From the NCBI GenBank assembly GCA_017441965.1, contig JAFSBF010000148.1, positions 1 through 8,734 of the forward strand: 8,734 bases of DNA, in the 5' to 3' direction. A model generated the notes under the pieces. The model did not search any database and was not told the origin of the DNA. It saw nothing but the letters and a program-made list of their open reading frames with translations. How positions within the stretch are numbered: the stretch's first letter is position 1; the number at the start of each line of letters is the position of its first letter. Of the stretch, positions 1-5,779 are shown one piece after another. A program made the translations under genes and the position numbers. The DNA comes from Clostridia bacterium. GTDB lineage: Bacteria > Bacillota > Clostridia > UMGS1883.

Positions 1-856
1 GTGTGCCGTCTGTAAGATACTTCTCACGGATAGGTCTGAAGTAGTCTGCAATGTCGCTAAGAAGCATAAGGTCAAGACCTGTGTCGTACTGAGTACCCTC
101 AAGAGCTGCTACGAGAGGCTCTGTCGGAGGCTGGCTTGTTCCCATAGCGAGAGGTGACATAGCACAGTCAACAATATCAACACCTGCTTCAATAGCCTTA
201 AGATATGTCATTGACGCAATACCGCTTGTATAATGTGTATGAAGCTCAATCGGGATTGAAACTGCCTCCTTCATACCCTTTACAAGGTCATATGCATTGT
301 AAGGGGTAAGAAGACCTGCCATATCCTTGATACAGATTGAGCTTGCGCCCATTCCCTCAAGCTCTTTTGCCATATTGATAAAGGTTTCATTTGTATGCAC
401 GGGGCTGATTGTATAGGAAATAGCCGCCTGAACATGACCCTTTTCCTTAACTGTAGCCTCGATAGCTGTACGAAGATTTCTTACATCGTTAAGTGCATCG
501 AATATTCTTATTATATCAATACCATTTGCAATTGATTTCTGTACAAAATACTTTACAACATCATCGCCGTAATGACGGTAGCCCAAGATGTTCTGACCTC
601 TGAAAAGCATCTGGAGTGGAGTATTCTTTGCCTTATCCTTAATCTTTCTGAGTCTTTCCCACGGGTCTTCCTTTAAAAAGCGTAAGCAACTGTCAAAGGT
701 TGCACCGCCCCACGCCTCAAGAGCGTTAAAGCCAACCTTATCCAAAAGCTCTACTGCACCCAGCATTTCCTCTGTGGTCATACGGGTAGCAATCAAAGAC
801 TGATGCGCATCACGAAGAATTGTTTCGGTAATTTTTACCGGTCTTTTATTTTCCAT
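1..856 (-). CDS. oadA: Oxaloacetate decarboxylase alpha / pyruvate carboxylase subunit B-type carboxyltransferase (5' part, truncated by window edge)
   Basis: This enzyme moves a carboxyl group between oxaloacetate (giving pyruvate) and biotin on a carrier protein, acting as the soluble catalytic part of a membrane-bound decarboxylase. Only the first 285 codons lie in the window and the frame is open at base 1. The TIM-barrel carboxyltransferase begins with ETILRDAHQS near the N-terminus. The expected metal site is complete: Asp16, His206 and His208 (in ELHTHYTSG), and Lys177 (in CIKDMAGL), the lysine that is carbamylated in this family. Numbering is within one residue of Klebsiella OadA as I recall it. 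The ATG at 856 is preceded by AGAAAGGA about 9 nt upstream. It is the last visible gene of the decarboxylase operon, 59 nt after oadB. Whether it has its own C-terminal biotin domain cannot be seen; a separate carrier is encoded upstream. A stand-alone pyruvate carboxylase B role is the main alternative. Confidence 0.93.
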   Translation of the reverse strand, partial: MENKRPVKITETILRDAHQSLIATRMTTEEMLGAVELLDKVGFNALEAWGGATFDSCLRFLKEDPWERLRKIKDKAKNTPLQMLFRGQNILGYRHYGDDVVKYFVQKSIANGIDIIRIFDALNDVRNLRTAIEATVKEKGHVQAAISYTISPVHTNETFINMAKELEGMGASSICIKDMAGLLTPYNAYDLVKGMKEAVSIPIELHTHYTSGIASMTYLKAIEAGVDIVDCAMSPLAMGTSQPPTEPLVAALEGTQYDTGLDLMLLSDIADYFRPIREKYLTDGT

Positions 857-890
857 TGTGATTATTCCTTTCTTAGAGAATTCAAAGAGC

Positions 891-906
891 GTGCATTTTT
901 ATACAC
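891..906 (-). other. Small hairpin in the oadB-oadA intergenic gap
   Basis: GTGTAT and ATGCAC face each other across a four-base AAAA loop (one G-U pair), with a few more pairs possible outside a mismatch. No U tract follows, so it does not look like an intrinsic terminator. In the mRNA it would lie between the oadB stop and the oadA ribosome binding site and might mark a processing site or affect oadA expression. Weak evidence. Confidence 0.25.
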
Positions 907-915
907 CCTTTGGCA

Positions 916-2154
916 TTACTTAAACAGTGCCAGAAATACACCTGCTGCAACGGCACTGCCAATAACACCTGCAACGTTGGGGCCCATAGCGTGCATAAGC
1001 AGGAAGTTTGAGGGATTTTCCTTCTGACCTACTGTCTGAGAAACACGCGCTGCCATAGGAACGGCACTAACACCTGCACTACCGATAAGGGGGTTAACCT
1101 TACCGCCTGTAAGCTTGCACATAATTTTACCGAAAATTACACCGCCTGCCGTACTTACGCTGAAGGCAAGAAGTCCAAGGCAGATAATAAGTATTGTCTT
1201 GGGTGTAAGGAAGGTGTCTGCAGTAGCAGTAGCACCAACTGTAAGTCCAAGGAAGATTGTGATTATGTTCATAAGCTCGTTCTGTGCAGCCTTGCTTATT
1301 CTTTCAACAACGCCGCTTTCCTTCATAAGGTTACCAAGCATGAGCATACCTACGAGGGGTGCTGCATCGGGGATAAGAAGTACAACTACAAGTGTAACAA
1401 CTATTGGGAAAATAATCTTTTCCTTCTGTGTTACGGGGCGAAGTGTTTCCATAACAATCATACGCTCCTCTTTTGTTGTAAGAGCCTTCATAATCGGGGG
1501 CTGAATAATCGGAACAAGTGCCATATATGAATATGCTGCAACCGCAATCGCGCTGAGAAGATGCGGTGCAAGAGTCTTTGTTACATAAATTGCAGTAGGA
1601 CCGTCAGCGCCGCCGATGATACCTATTGATGCTGCCTCCTTAAATATATCAAGGGCTGTAGCACCTTCACCGCCAAAACCGCCGATGCCGTACGCACCGA
1701 GAAGAATTGCGCCAAGGAAAGTAATGAAAACGCCAATCTGTGCAGCCGCGCCAAGAAGAATACTCTTGGGATTTGAAATGAGCGGTGCAAAGTCTGTCAT
1801 ACATCCTATACCAAGGAAAATAAGCGGAGGATAAATACCAAGCTTAACACCTAAGTACAGTATATCCAAAAGTCCGCCCTCTTTTAAAACCTTTCCGTAA
1901 TCGATGCTGTTACCGAGAAAAAGCTCCGGATGCATTACATTACCGAGAGGAAGGTTTGCAAGAAGCATACCGAACGCAATCGGAAGAAGCAGAAGCGGCT
2001 CAAACTTTTTAACAATTGCAAGATACAAAAGAACGCACGCAATCACAAGCATAAGAACTGTCTTCCACCAAACAACGCCTTCAGCGGCAAACATATTCGC
2101 AATACCGGTGCTTGCAAAGAAATTAGCAAAACCTGACATTAATTTCTCTAACAC
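916..2154 (-). CDS. oadB: Na+-translocating decarboxylase beta subunit (OadB/MmdB/GcdB family)
   Basis: This integral membrane subunit decarboxylates carboxybiotin on the carrier protein and couples it to Na+ export. The 412 residues are almost entirely hydrophobic segments with short loops, as expected for the family. Key motifs are present: GGADGPT with Asp184, Tyr210 in AYSYMALVP, and the Na+-site region [20 protein letters not shown] with Asn354, Gly358, Ser363 and Arg370. All of these sit at a constant 19-residue offset from the functionally important Klebsiella OadB residues as I recall them (D203, Y229, N373, G377, S382, R389). The start chosen is GTG at 2154, with GGAG at 2164..2167 nine bases upstream. 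An in-frame ATG at 2139 has only a weak GAGA before it. The gene lies 23 nt after the biotin carrier. The substrate of the complex is set by the carboxyltransferase subunits, so the oadB name is by family only. Confidence 0.95.
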   Translation of the reverse strand: MLEKLMSGFANFFASTGIANMFAAEGVVWWKTVLMLVIACVLLYLAIVKKFEPLLLLPIAFGMLLANLPLGNVMHPELFLGNSIDYGKVLKEGGLLDILYLGVKLGIYPPLIFLGIGCMTDFAPLISNPKSILLGAAAQIGVFITFLGAILLGAYGIGGFGGEGATALDIFKEAASIGIIGGADGPTAIYVTKTLAPHLLSAIAVAAYSYMALVPIIQPPIMKALTTKEERMIVMETLRPVTQKEKIIFPIVVTLVVVLLIPDAAPLVGMLMLGNLMKESGVVERISKAAQNELMNIITIFLGLTVGATATADTFLTPKTILIICLGLLAFSVSTAGGVIFGKIMCKLTGGKVNPLIGSAGVSAVPMAARVSQTVGQKENPSNFLLMHAMGPNVAGVIGSAVAAGVFLALFK

Positions 2155-2177
2155 TTAAACTCACTCCATTCTGTAAC

Positions 2178-2543
2178 TTAGGAAAGTGTAACAAGAACGT
2201 CACCGCTGTTTACGGTTGAGCCCTTGCTTGCTACAACGGTTACTGTTCCGTCCTGAGGAGCGAAAATCTCATTTTCCATCTTCATTGCCTCAAGAATTAC
2301 AAGAAGGTCACCCTTCTTAACTGCCTGACCGTTTGAAACCTTGATATCAAGGACGTTTCCGGGCATGGGAGCCTTAACGGGTGTACCGCCTGCCGGAGCT
2401 GCGGCGGGAGCAGGTGCAGGTGCTGCTGCAGGTGCAGGAGCCGCTACAGGTGTTGCCATAACGGGTGCAGAGGAAGATGCACCAACCTCTTCAACCTCAA
2501 CCTCATATGATGTGCCATTTACATTAACAATAAATTTTCTCAT
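2178..2543 (-). CDS. Biotin carboxyl carrier protein of the decarboxylase (MmdC/GcdC-like)
   Basis: This is the 121-residue mobile carrier whose biotin shuttles the carboxyl group between the carboxyltransferases and the membrane beta subunit. Three parts are visible: an N-terminal segment of about 25 residues (MRKFIVNVNGTSYEVEVEEV), a flexible Ala/Pro-rich linker at about 28..52, and a biotinyl/lipoyl domain at about 54..121. That domain carries the canonical EAMKMENE motif; Lys88 is the predicted biotinylation site. The start has a strong ribosome binding site (TAAGGAGGA, 2552..2560) that overlaps the stop codon of the upstream gene, so the two are probably translationally coupled. It is the only biotin acceptor seen in the window and would serve both carboxyltransferases unless the truncated oadA carries another. 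The linker DNA is a run of near-repeated GCAGGTGCAGG-like units and may vary in length between strains. Confidence 0.95.
   Translation of the reverse strand: MRKFIVNVNGTSYEVEVEEVGASSSAPVMATPVAAPAPAAAPAPAPAAAPAGGTPVKAPMPGNVLDIKVSNGQAVKKGDLLVILEAMKMENEIFAPQDGTVTVVASKGSTVNSGDVLVTLS
2395..2460. repeat. Degenerate repeats encoding the Ala/Pro linker
   Basis: On the plus strand the stretch repeats GGTGCAGG and GCTGCAGG-like units; read in the coding direction this is alternating GCA/GCT and CCT/CCG codons. It encodes the hinge of the biotin carrier. Such low-complexity DNA can change length by slippage without breaking the frame if whole triplets are gained or lost. Confidence 0.5.
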
Positions 2544-2557
2544 AATAATAATCCTCC

Positions 2558-2899
2558 TTAAATTCTGTTGTCAAGAACTTCACGGCGACCTGCCTTATTC
2601 CATTCGCCGTCCTGAATTTTTCTGTATGAACGGATACGAAAACCCGTTGCACTCTTACCGAGAATTGCGGCAATAGCTGCAGTAATTATAGCGATAATTG
2701 CATTGTTATCCTTTTTTTCTGCAGGAGCCTCCTGCGCCTTTACAGCCTCTTCCTTTTTTCCTTTATCGCTGTTATCAGAGCTGAAAAGCGCCATTGCCTT
2801 TATAACGAGCATTATGATTACAAGAATCATAAATACTATTGCTATACCCATTACTGTGTATGCAAGACCTTCCATAATAAGTTCATTTTTATCCAACAT
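2558..2899 (-). CDS. oadG: OadG/MmdD-type small membrane subunit of the decarboxylase
   Basis: This small subunit anchors and assembles the carboxyltransferase and beta subunits. The 113-residue protein has one strong N-terminal transmembrane helix (about 13..37), then a charged Lys/Glu/Ala linker (42..65). After that come a short Ala/Ile-rich segment (AIIAIITAAIAAILG, 67..81) and a basic tail with FRIRSYRKI and WNKAGRRE. The tail resembles the C-terminal region of MmdD-type delta subunits as I recall them. I place the start at ATG 2899. An in-frame GTG at 2908 would add three residues, but it lies inside the Shine-Dalgarno sequence AGAGGTG (2906..2912), which is well spaced for the ATG. The gene follows the carboxyltransferase by about 12 nt, and its stop codon is embedded in the ribosome binding site of the carrier gene. 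Family assignment is firm; its exact partners are inferred from position. Confidence 0.85.
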   Translation of the reverse strand: MLDKNELIMEGLAYTVMGIAIVFMILVIIMLVIKAMALFSSDNSDKGKKEEAVKAQEAPAEKKDNNAIIAIITAAIAAILGKSATGFRIRSYRKIQDGEWNKAGRREVLDNRI

Positions 2900-2905
2900 A
2901 TCATT

Positions 2906-2912
2906 CACCTCT
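2906..2912 (-). promoter_or_regulatory. Ribosome binding site fixing the oadG-like start at 2899
   Basis: AGAGGTG lies about 6 nt before ATG 2899. The alternative GTG start at 2908 is part of this Shine-Dalgarno sequence and has no good site of its own, which argues for the shorter protein. Confidence 0.7.
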
Positions 2913-4390
2913 TATAATGGCATATTGTCGTGCTTGCGCTGCGGTGCGCTCGCACGCTTACTCTTAAGCATTTCAAATGCTGCTGCAACACGTGCCCTCG
3001 TTTCCGAAGGAACGATTACGTCATCAATGCAGCCCTTCTTTGCGGCATTATAAATACTTGCTTCATTTTCTTTGTATTCTATTTCAAGCTCTTCACGGCT
3101 CATTCCGTCCTTGAACTTATCGCCATAGAGCATTGTAGCACCTGCACCGGGGGCGAGAGGTGCCATCTGTGCAGACGGATATGCAAGAACAACATCTGCG
3201 CCTGCTTCTTTTGAATTAATAAGTACCGAAGCACTGCCGTATGCTTTCTTTGCAATAAGATTTACCTTTGCAACGGTTGCCTCGCTGAAGGTGTATGCAA
3301 GCTCTGCACACTTTCTTACAAGTCCCCAGTTTTCCTCACTCGCACTTACTTTAAAGCCCTCTACATCTGTTACTGTAAGAACAGGAATGTTAAAGCAATC
3401 GCAAAGACGTACAAATCTCGCCATCTTCTGCACTGCTCTTCCCGTAAGGTCTTCTCCGTTTGTTGCTACAGCACCAACTGTAGAGCCGTTAACACGGATA
3501 AAACCAACTGAAGCCTCTTTTGCATAATCAGCCTGAACTTCAAAATATGCCTTATCATCGGCAATTTCAGCGATTACAACACGCATATCCTCAATGGCGT
3601 CAATATTATCAAGGATTTCACACGGGCGGTTAAGCTCGTCTGACATTTCATATTCAAATGAATCAGAAAGATTGTTTGAAGGAAGATATGAAAGAAGAAT
3701 TTTTGCAAGATTGATGCAGGAAGCATCATCTGCGCCTAAGAAATGTGCATTACCGCTTTCATTAACGCTACCCTTAGCATCTACCGCAGGAATTTTTCCC
3801 TCGGTAGCTTCGATAACGTCAATACCGTTAACAAACATTTTTCCGTTCTTTTCGTTCATAATTACAAAATCACTCATAGCTGCAGCAATTGCACTGCCGC
3901 CTGCACAGTTACCAAATACGATGCTGATGTTTGGAACAACACCGCTTACAGATGAAACTGCGTTAAGGATTTTTCCCATAGCACTCTGCGCGAGAGCACC
4001 CTCAGAAAGTCTTACACCGTTTGAATCAAGCATTCCGATAATAGGCGCACCCATTTTGGAAGCCATATCAATCACCTTGCAAACCTTCTGTGCATACATC
4101 TCACCCATTGCACCGCTAAGCACTGTAATGTCCTGAGAGTACACATAAACAAGTCTTGAATCGATTGTGCCGTAGCCTGTTACAACTCCGTCTGCTGCAG
4201 TGTCTTCATTACGTGCAGTAACAAATGCACCCAATTCAACAAAGCTGCCGTCGTCCAAAAGCGCATCAATTCTCTCACGTGCGGTCATACTACCGCCCTG
4301 CTTCTGCTTCTCCTGTTTTTCCTTTCCGCCGCCTAAAGCAAGCTCTGCTTTTTTGGCAAGAAGGTCGGATACTTTCTCGATTGAACTCAT
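2912..4390 (-). CDS. Acyl-CoA carboxyltransferase, MmdA/PccB-like (decarboxylase alpha-type subunit), divergent
   Basis: The 492-residue protein belongs to the crotonase-fold carboxyltransferases that exchange CO2 between an acyl-CoA (methylmalonyl-CoA in MmdA) and carrier biotin. Family signs are TARERIDALLDDGSFVELG at 36..54, FGNCAGGSA at 159..167, the EATV...KKAYGSA block at 370..387, and the C-terminal RKHDNMPL (usually K/R-HGNIPL). Motifs normally near-invariant are altered. DSGGAR is DSNGVR (122..127), DxPGF is DVEGF (342..346), and the usual GPEGA stretch reads APGAGA (413..418). The acyl-CoA substrate is therefore uncertain: methylmalonyl/propionyl-CoA by context, or another acyl-CoA. 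ATG 4390 is chosen because AGGAGG (4398..4403) lies 7 nt before it. The open frame runs on to 4495, but those 35 codons overlap the promoter. It is the first gene of the operon, and its order with the next three matches Veillonella mmdA-D-C-B without mmdE. Confidence 0.9.
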   Translation of the reverse strand: MSSIEKVSDLLAKKAELALGGGKEKQEKQKQGGSMTARERIDALLDDGSFVELGAFVTARNEDTAADGVVTGYGTIDSRLVYVYSQDITVLSGAMGEMYAQKVCKVIDMASKMGAPIIGMLDSNGVRLSEGALAQSAMGKILNAVSSVSGVVPNISIVFGNCAGGSAIAAAMSDFVIMNEKNGKMFVNGIDVIEATEGKIPAVDAKGSVNESGNAHFLGADDASCINLAKILLSYLPSNNLSDSFEYEMSDELNRPCEILDNIDAIEDMRVVIAEIADDKAYFEVQADYAKEASVGFIRVNGSTVGAVATNGEDLTGRAVQKMARFVRLCDCFNIPVLTVTDVEGFKVSASEENWGLVRKCAELAYTFSEATVAKVNLIAKKAYGSASVLINSKEAGADVVLAYPSAQMAPLAPGAGATMLYGDKFKDGMSREELEIEYKENEASIYNAAKKGCIDDVIVPSETRARVAAAFEMLKSKRASAPQRKHDNMPL

Positions 4391-4397
4391 TATTTTA

Positions 4398-4403
4398 CCT
4401 CCT
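4398..4403 (-). promoter_or_regulatory. Ribosome binding site of the carboxyltransferase
   Basis: A perfect AGGAGG with a 7-nt spacer to ATG 4390. It decides the start against the longer open frame reaching 4495. Confidence 0.9.
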
Positions 4404-4441
4404 ACCTTTCTAATCAACCTCAATTTTTCCCATTGTATCAT

Positions 4442-4470
4442 ATTATATCTTATTTTTTCTTTAATTTCAA
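4442..4470 (-). promoter_or_regulatory. Sigma-70-type promoter of the decarboxylase operon
   Basis: The -35 is TTGAAA (4465..4470), followed by exactly 17 nt and a perfect -10 TATAAT (4442..4447). Transcription would start near 4435, leaving a leader of only about 45 nt before ATG 4390, too short for a riboswitch. It lies 35 nt past the terminator of the upstream operon, which supports independent expression. Confidence 0.85.
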
Positions 4471-4504
4471 TATGTTGGCGACAAAATTTTACCATATTTT
4501 TTGC

Positions 4505-4539
4505 AAAAAAAAAGAGAGCATCAACTTACTGCTCTCTTT
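4505..4539 (-). terminator. Rho-independent terminator of the M14-rluB operon
   Basis: A perfect 10-bp stem (AAAGAGAGCA at 4511..4520 with TGCTCTCTTT at 4530..4539) closes a 9-nt loop. Read on the minus strand it is followed by a run of about nine U residues that starts in the base of the stem. The stem begins only 4 nt after the stop codon of the DUF3006 gene. Confidence 0.92.
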
Positions 4540-4543
4540 CACA

Positions 4544-4708
4544 TCACACCAATGTATACTCCATCATTTCATAATGCAGATAGCTTCCCGTATCTGCCCC
4601 TATCGGAAGAAGTGCAAGCGCTATGAAAAGTTCATTCCCGCTTTTAACATCCTTTAAATACGCATATTCCCCATCTATTCTGTCTACAATGTAATCCCTT
4701 GGCTCCAT
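4544..4708 (-). CDS. DUF3006 domain protein
   Basis: A 54-residue protein with no signal peptide or membrane segment. The N-terminal half reads YIVDRIDGEYAYL, followed by ALLPIGADTGSYL. This matches the DUF3006 pattern (VDRIEGD-AVL ... LP-GAKEGDVL) as I know it, a small predicted beta-rich domain of unknown function that is common in Bacillota. The start is ATG 4708, with GAGGTGG a few bases upstream. The frame is open eight codons further to 4732, but that would overlap the previous gene and lacks a ribosome binding site. It is the last gene of the operon, 8 nt after the GNAT-like gene and directly before the terminator. No function can be assigned. Confidence 0.72.
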   Translation of the reverse strand: MEPRDYIVDRIDGEYAYLKDVKSGNELFIALALLPIGADTGSYLHYEMMEYTLV

Positions 4709-4716
4709 ATTCCACC

Positions 4717-5058
4717 TCAATGCTTGCAGCACGGCTTAAAAAAGCTCTTTATATCGACTTCTACGCCACGTGCACTCTCTTTAAAGCCAAGCCTTTTAAG
4801 TCCGTCAAAAAGCTCTTTATTACTGCAAAACGCAACATTTACACCACGAAGGTCAAGGCAGTTAAGCGTTGACCTCACCAAAAGCTCAAAGACATCATCC
4901 TTGTCAATAATGTCCTTTATCTCCCCTGTCAGTGAAAAAACGCAGTGCCCGGGGCTTTTTTCATTTTCCTGTGCCCACGCTATCAGCGGACACTCCCCTT
5001 CTGCACCTGCTACAGAGCGCACTATTCTTTCATCTTCTATTATATTTACACGTATCAT
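4717..5058 (-). CDS. Small hypothetical protein with GNAT-like C-terminal half
   Basis: A 113-residue cytoplasmic protein that I do not firmly recognise. Its second half (about 52..110) resembles the last part of GNAT-fold acetyltransferases. There is a helix VFELLVRSTLNCLDLRGV where the acetyl-CoA-binding helix would be, a strand VAFCSN, a helix KELFDGLKRLGF with the typical LGF turn, and a final strand VDIKSFF. The canonical R/QxxGxG/A acetyl-CoA loop is not evident and the protein is shorter than normal GNAT enzymes, so catalytic activity is doubtful. It ends in FFKPCCKH, an adjacent Cys pair that might bind metal or be redox active. The ATG overlaps the stop of rluB by 4 nt (ATGA), implying translational coupling. 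A role alongside RluB is possible but unsupported. Confidence 0.6.
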   Translation of the reverse strand: MIRVNIIEDERIVRSVAGAEGECPLIAWAQENEKSPGHCVFSLTGEIKDIIDKDDVFELLVRSTLNCLDLRGVNVAFCSNKELFDGLKRLGFKESARGVEVDIKSFFKPCCKH

Positions 5059-5768
5059 TTTCCTTTACCTCTCAGCTTATTAATTTCTGCATCGGAGAGT
5101 GCTCTCCACTTTCCTTCGGGAAGGTTTCCGAGTGTAAGAGAGCCTACCGAAATTCTTTTAAGGCTCATAACATTTACACCCACTGCTTCAAGCATTCTTC
5201 TTACCTGACGGTTTCTGCCCTCATGAATAGTGATTTTAACTTCAAATCCGCGTTTGGGTCTTTTGATATTCTCTGCCCTTGCAGGCGCTGTCATCACACC
5301 GTCAAGCTCTATTCCTTTTCTCAGGGTTTCGAGCGCCTTTTCATCAAGCGGTTTATCAATGCGTGCAATATATGCTTTATCCACAATATGCTTAGGATGC
5401 GTAAGAATATTTGCAAAATCACCGTCATTTGTCATTATGAGAAGTCCCGTAGTATCAAAATCAAGTCTGCCGACAGGATAAATGCGGGCATTAATGTCTG
5501 AAACAAGATGCATGACGGTAGGTCTTCCCAAATCATCAGAAACGGTTGTCACATAGTTTTTGGGTTTATTAAGCATAATGTAATACTTTTTATTCTCTAC
5601 ACGTAAAACATTGCCGTCTACACAAACCTCATCTATATCAGGGTCAATCGTGCAGCCCATATAATCGACAATTTCTCCGTTAACCGTTACCCTGCCGCTC
5701 TCTATTATTTTTTCAGCACTTCTGCGTGATGCCACTCCGCACTCCGCAATAAATTTCTGCAATCTCAT
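5055..5768 (-). CDS. rluB: RluB-type 23S rRNA pseudouridine synthase (RsuA/RluB family)
   Basis: This enzyme isomerises a uridine in ribosomal RNA to pseudouridine; RluB members act on 23S rRNA in the peptidyl-transferase region. The 237-residue protein has an N-terminal S4 RNA-binding domain (1..about 48, MRLQKFIAECGVASRRSAE). The catalytic domain carries the signature GRLDFDTTGLLIMTNDGD at 100..117, with Asp103 as the predicted nucleophile. A later EGRNRQVRRML motif is also typical. I prefer ATG 5768 (MRLQKF, the usual family start), with AGGTGA at 5774..5779. An in-frame GTG at 5777 overlaps that ribosome binding site and the stop codon of the previous gene. It sits between a secreted peptidase and a GNAT-like gene, in tight coupling with both. 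RsuA (16S) specificity is the main alternative. Confidence 0.93.
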   Translation of the reverse strand: MRLQKFIAECGVASRRSAEKIIESGRVTVNGEIVDYMGCTIDPDIDEVCVDGNVLRVENKKYYIMLNKPKNYVTTVSDDLGRPTVMHLVSDINARIYPVGRLDFDTTGLLIMTNDGDFANILTHPKHIVDKAYIARIDKPLDEKALETLRKGIELDGVMTAPARAENIKRPKRGFEVKITIHEGRNRQVRRMLEAVGVNVMSLKRISVGSLTLGNLPEGKWRALSDAEINKLRGKGK

Positions 5769-5773
5769 ATTAT

Positions 5774-5779
5774 TCACCT
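5774..5779 (-). promoter_or_regulatory. Ribosome binding site fixing the rluB start at 5768
   Basis: AGGTGA lies 5 nt before ATG 5768 and contains both the upstream stop codon (TGA) and the GTG at 5777, which could otherwise be taken as a start. Confidence 0.7.

Noticed and set aside
1115..1504. Plus-strand open frame opposite oadB
   Set aside because: Antisense shadow of the membrane protein; the coding evidence on the minus strand is decisive.
2395..2460. CRISPR-like or tandem repeat array
   Set aside because: The repeats are short, irregular, in frame and encode a normal flexible Ala/Pro linker.
2341..2676. Plus-strand Ala/Gly-rich open frame opposite the biotin carrier
   Set aside because: It arises from the complement of the Ala/Pro linker repeats; no start signal is present.
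3594..4136. Plus-strand open frame of 180 codons opposite the carboxyltransferase
   Set aside because: It lies wholly inside a well-supported minus-strand gene, has no ribosome binding site, and its translation is biased Ser/Ile/Pro-rich sequence typical of an antisense shadow.
4391..4495. N-terminal extension of the acyl-CoA carboxyltransferase (35 extra codons)
   Set aside because: The stretch contains the -35/-10 promoter and the AGGAGG ribosome binding site for ATG 4390, and its translation does not resemble the family.
4391..4505. Riboswitch or attenuator ahead of the decarboxylase operon
   Set aside because: The predicted leader is only about 45 nt, with no hairpin plus U tract between promoter and ATG.
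4932..5501. Plus-strand open frame of 189 codons opposite the GNAT-like gene and rluB
   Set aside because: It spans two real genes antisense, is Cys/Ser/Phe-rich without recognisable domains, and has no promoter or ribosome binding site.
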